Of a stretch of DNA of 64,000 bases, positions 60,488 to 64,000 are shown in pieces. Each line of letters opens with the position of its first letter. Positions within the stretch are counted from its first letter, which is position 1. Origin of the DNA: Lucinisca nassula. Lineage: Eukaryota; Mollusca; Bivalvia; Lucinida; Lucinidae. A program made the position numbers and the translations under genes. Below the pieces are notes generated by a model. That model was not told where the DNA came from. It did not search any database and was given only the letters and a program-made list of their open reading frames with translations. The stretch covers positions 116,369,037 through 116,433,036 of the forward strand of contig OY757011.1 of assembly GCA_963580285.1 (NCBI GenBank), read 5' to 3'.

Positions 60488-60775
60488 TTTGTTTGTTTGA
60501 TTTGAGGTTTAACATCCCCCTCAACACTGTAAAGGTCATTTTGGAGACGTTGCTTCCAATTTTGTGGGACTTTTACCCGACATTGAGATGAAATGACAAC
60601 TCAAGCCCTGCCGCCCAATGAACCAATTGGGTTTATAACCATGGATGGACCAACTCGCACCACTTCGCCTGGGCAGGCTTAGACCTTATAAGCGATTTAC
60701 CAGTACTCGTGTGTGGTCGGTTTCAGCTCTGCGTGGAAGCATCATGCAGCCCATATATTTCTTCAAGCCCCGCCA
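60488..60775 (-). mobile_element. SINE type 1 copy
   Basis: On the minus strand it starts at GGGGCTTGAAGAAATATA, has GCTGCATGATGCTTCCACG and CTGCCCAGGCGAAG, and ends GGGATGTTAAACCTCAAATC, AAACAAACAAAAC. Confidence 0.75.
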
Positions 60776-60813
60776 CCAGTACATGCACAGGATAATGTTT
60801 CCACATATGGCTA

Positions 60814-61018
60814 TTAAAGCATTGTGTACTAGTGGACACTTCCATTGCTATAGGTTGGAAAAGTCCATTTGTCATATAAGGGGTGGTAGGCCTATTTTTT
60901 GTTTTTAATATTTTTTTTGATGGAAAATTCTGTTAGCAAATGGTGCAGGCCCTGATCAGACGGCCTGCACTGTTTGCCAAGGTACCCCTTTAGGGGTTTC
61001 CCACATGCAATGGGTTAA
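60814..61018 (+). mobile_element. MITE family B copy
   Basis: It is TTAA-bounded, with GACACTTCCATTGCTATAGG, AAATTCTGTTAGCAAATGG and GCCAAGGTACCCCTTTAGGG, and ends CATGCAATGGGTTAA. The central hairpin is shortened. Confidence 0.78.
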
Positions 61019-61175
61019 ACCATTCTTTCCTGGAAACCAGTAAAAGGGTCATAGGCAAACAGTGTAGACCCCATCAAATGCCACATAATGTGGCATCTGA
61101 TCATGGTCTACAGTCCACCCCTTAAATTACAAATGGACTTGTCCCAACATATAACAGTGCAAGAGCCGAGTTAAT
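61015..61175 (-). mobile_element. MITE family B-like copy abutting the previous one
   Basis: It shares the TTAA, then GGAAACCAGTAAAAGGGTCA, ATGCCACATAATGTGGCATC, AAATGGACTTGTCC and GAGTTAA. It is shortened. Confidence 0.6.
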
Positions 61176-61179
61176 AAAA

Positions 61180-62311
61180 GTAAAAAATATTTGCAGAATC
61201 TGCTCCATGGATTTCTATGAATTTCCTCAGTAACTCTGTCACTTTCCTTCAGCACATGTTGATTAGTTTAAAAACATGACTGCCAATATTGTTGGGAAAG
61301 TTTGGCCTAGTACATTATAGTGCAGACTTCAGAAATCTTCTCAGAATATGTGTTTGTCACGCCTTGACCAAAACACTTAACCTTGGTCATAACTTCCAAA
61401 GTATTTGCACTACTCTCATGAAACGTCACACACATACTTACCATCACAAGGCCTACATTCTGCCTTAACCTAAAAGCCTAACCTCGGTCATAACTTCCAA
61501 ACAAAAGTATTTGCCTTTCTCTCATGAAACTTCACACACATGCTTACCATCACATTATGGAAACACGCCTATACAAATGGACTGTAAACTTTACGGCCGA
61601 AAAAATGAAAATTTTAAGATGAAAAGTTCTGATATTTTTCTTATTTCTGTTCAAAATATACATTTTGGGTACTCTTAGAACCGTCTCATTGAGGCGGTCC
61701 TAACGGGTACCCACAATCTATATTTTAGGGCAGAAATAAGAAAAATAAGGTTTAACCCTATAAACCCCAGTTTTGCAACATAAAAGTGGGGTTCAAGGGG
61801 GTTAAAATTATTTAGGCATGTTCTTTCCTGATGACAAGACCTACATTCTAACATACCTCTTTGACAGCTTGACAGCTTTGTGTGAGGCCCTTTCTGACGT
61901 GGTCAATGATCTAGTTTTGAGGTTTTGGTCGACCAAATAAAAATAAAGTTATGCCCCTTTGAAGTTATGCACCAAATATCTATATAAGTAACCCCTTTGA
62001 AAATTTCTGTTTACATTTTGTTTCCGGCTAACTCTTACAGTTCAGATCTGATCATGCTGAAACTTGATATGTAGTAAGACTAATATGGAGCAGTTCATAT
62101 TGTTTCAAGGCTGTAGTCCAACAAATATTGACTTGCCATGGGAATATAATGCCCCGCTTGCGGAGCTCTTGTTGTTTTAAGTATATAATGTTTCAAGGTT
62201 CTTGCACCTTTCCATAGATACAGTCAGCTGTTGTTATCTCAAACTACAGGAAACTGGAATTTTCTGATTTGAGATGAAAATAGTTGGAAGGAAAAGAAGC
62301 TAAAAATCTAA
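61180..62311. repeat. Decayed tandem-repeat element and family F
   Basis: CTAACCTCGGTCATAACTTC and ATGAAACTTCACACACATGC occur in two or more copies (61380-61560), suggesting an old array. A family-F copy lies at about 61630-61820. TAATGCCCCGCTTGCGGAGC, TCTTGTT at 62150-62172 looks like the hairpin plus CTCTTGTT end of a hairpin-headed element. The final ~140 bp are unassigned. Confidence 0.5.
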
Positions 62312-62785
62312 TTAACCCTTAAGGGGAATGGGTACACCTTCAGGGGAGGCAACTCCTGCAAAATTATTTTTGTCTCCCATTTCAATAGGGGTCAACTCTT
62401 AATGGAAAGAATTTGCTCCTCAGGAGCAAATTCTTTCCTGTAAGAGATGGCCCTTTTTTCCATTGGACATGACTTATAGAAAAGTGAACAGTAAGTCCCG
62501 AAAGTTGTCTCCCTTTGAAAAATGGCAGAAAAACCTGCCAGATGTTCCCATTCCCCTTAAGAAAATCTACATCTGAAAACTGTTGTCTGCTTATGTCTTC
62601 TGATGAATTTTTTGGCAAACTTTTTAAAAATATTTTTGCATACAGGCAAACAGTGTGGGCCGCAATCAGACTGCTCCTACAGCAGTCTGATCTGGGTCCA
62701 CACTGTTTGCAAAAAATTGCTTTTAATGTAACCAGCAGATAGCAAAGCAGACGACAATTGTCATGATTGACATTTTATGGGTTAA
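62312..62785 (+). mobile_element. MITE family C copy with a family-G MITE inside its end
   Basis: TTAACCC at 62312 is the family-C tip; the next expected bases TTAAGA occur on both sides of the inserted family-G element. The remainder has CTACATCTGAAAACTG, AAATATTTTTGCATACAGGC, GCAATCAGACTGCTCC and GCAGACGACAATTGTC, and ends TTTTATGGGTTAA. Confidence 0.82.
62319..62560 (+). mobile_element. MITE family G, intact 242-bp copy at a TTAA
   Basis: It is bounded by TTAA at 62319-62322 and 62557-62560, with ends TTAAGGGGAATGGGTACACC and CCATTCCCCTTAA, and the GAATTTGCTCCTCAGGAGCA palindrome at its centre. Confidence 0.88.
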
Positions 62786-62841
62786 ATATAGCAAAACAAA
62801 GCACTGTCAAATAAGCAGTAGTTAGAGCAGAAGTCAAAATA

Positions 62842-63048
62842 TTTACCCTTATCCTGCTGAACATGAAAACCATACTTTTGAAAACAGTGTAGATCAAGTT
62901 CAGGTGGCTAGAAACCATCTGATCAGGATCTACACTGTTTGTCATGCAGTTTTTAAATAGAACAAAAACATTATATCAAGTAATTTGATTGGTGGCTGGT
63001 CAGGAATGGGTGTGGCTAAATAAATTTGTTCAGTAGGATAAGGGTTAA
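62842..63048 (+). mobile_element. MITE family E copy
   Basis: It has TTTACCCTTATCCTGCTGAA, GTGTAGATCAAGTTCAGG, CCATCTGATCAGGATCTACA, TCAAGTAATTTGATTGG and AGGATAAGGGTTAA. Confidence 0.75.
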
Positions 63049-63259
63049 AGGTAGGTATATATACTCTCAGTTGCAGTATCTGAATATTTTGAGTAAAATA
63101 CACTATTTTTTTTATTCTTGAATGTTATATTTGTGACATGTAACAGGTTTTGTTCATGATTACATTTAGCTCAGGTTGGAATGTTTTCTAGTCATTTACT
63201 ATGAAAAAGGAGGAAATAAAAAAACGCAGAAACTCAAATGCTATTTGTATTTTTTTTTT

Positions 63260-64000
63260 TTTTTTTGCCTCACCAGAGCCAAAAGCTCCGGGAGAGCTTA
63301 TAGGATAGGCAGTTGTCCTTCGTCGTCTGCGTCGTCGTCGTCTGGCATCAACACTTTCAAACAACATCTGCTCTGAAACCACTGGGCCAATTGGGCCCAA
63401 ATTTTATCTGTAGCATCCTTGGGCTGGGGGATTGAAAGTTTGTGTTTTTTATGAAAATTGGCTTATTAGTTTGGTTGCTATGGCAACTTGTAGTTTCCAT
63501 AGACTTATAATGGGGAAAATTGAAAAATGACATTTACTGCCAAGCCTTTGCAGATATTTTGACAAAACTTTTCTAGAAATATTCCTTGTGTGAACTTCTT
63601 TTAGCCATATGCTTTTAGGCTAACCTGGGAGTTCCCTAGGGTGTGCCGGGCCCATGCCCCACCCCTTCCAGTGCATAAAAGGCCATATATCTTAGAAACC
63701 ATTCAGATCCCCACCCCTTAAGTAGATATATACTTGTTTCTTATGATAAGACGCATTCAGTGACAGCAACCTGGGGTCCCCTGGGATGTGCCGGGGTCAT
63801 GCCCCACCCCCTGCACTTTGTAAAAGGCCCAATATCTCAGAAACCGTTCAGATCCCCACCCCTAAACCATATATATTCTTGTCCCACATGATAAAAGGCA
63901 TTCAGTGACACCATCCTGGGGGTCCCCTGGGATGTGCCCGGGACATGCCCCTCCCACTTCACTTTCAAAAGGCCCAATATCTCAGAAACCATTCAGATCC
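63260..64000 (+). mobile_element. Hairpin-headed element running off the window end
   Basis: It opens with a T run and GCCTCACCAGAGCCAAAAGC, then GTCCTTCGTCGTCTGCGTCG, then TCTGCTCTGAAACCACTGGG. Units of about 170 bp with CTCAGAAACCATTCAGATCC and CCCCTGGGATGTGCC start near 63620. The 3' end is not in the window. Confidence 0.65.

Overview
This is a 64-kb piece of animal nuclear DNA, most likely from a bivalve mollusc. It has a spliced gene with GT-AG introns, many non-LTR, SINE and MITE repeats, and tandem-repeat elements that begin with a hairpin plus a TCCGTC-rich stretch and end in ...CTCTTGTT, a style I associate with bivalve genomes. Species assignment is inference. No bacterial, CRISPR or operon features are present.

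One host gene is recognisable. Ten coding exons on the + strand between 11859 and 48458 join in a single phase-consistent frame and encode about 729 residues. These form some 16-17 ankyrin repeats, a C-terminal SOCS box (BC box plus Cul5-like box) and an acidic tail. It is therefore an ankyrin-repeat/SOCS-box (ASB-like) protein, predicted to be a substrate-recognition subunit of an Elongin BC-Cullin 5 ubiquitin ligase. The first exon or exons are missing or unrecognised. A weak candidate first exon with a promoter-like YY1/ETS/CRE cluster lies at 11221-11252.

The rest is mostly mobile DNA, heavily nested. 1-2677: decayed reverse-transcriptase fragments, one split by a 939-bp foldback-like element with a 9-bp target duplication. 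3061-5490: tandem repeats, then a ~790-bp palindrome carrying four 5S-rRNA-like modules. 5640-10880: several tandem-repeat elements. Introns at 12129-47822: many MITEs in recurrent families (A-M, labelled here), tRNA-derived SINEs, a frameshifted mariner (29108-30393), two 166-bp-type arrays (43190-45680 here, and 53315-56455 downstream of the gene), and a minisatellite made from copies of an exon-intron junction. 48459-64000: more of the same families and no further gene that I can support.

The most notable signals are: (1) the exon-G/donor-site minisatellite; (2) five MITE families (A-E) with different ends but the same central CAGTGYAG..GATCAGA hairpin, A-C and E ending in TTAA; (3) the palindromic 5S-like element; (4) two foldback elements with 9-bp duplications; (5) a transposon ending 6 bp from a splice acceptor. 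Because there are so many transposons, most open frames in the window are chance or shadow frames and are not annotated.
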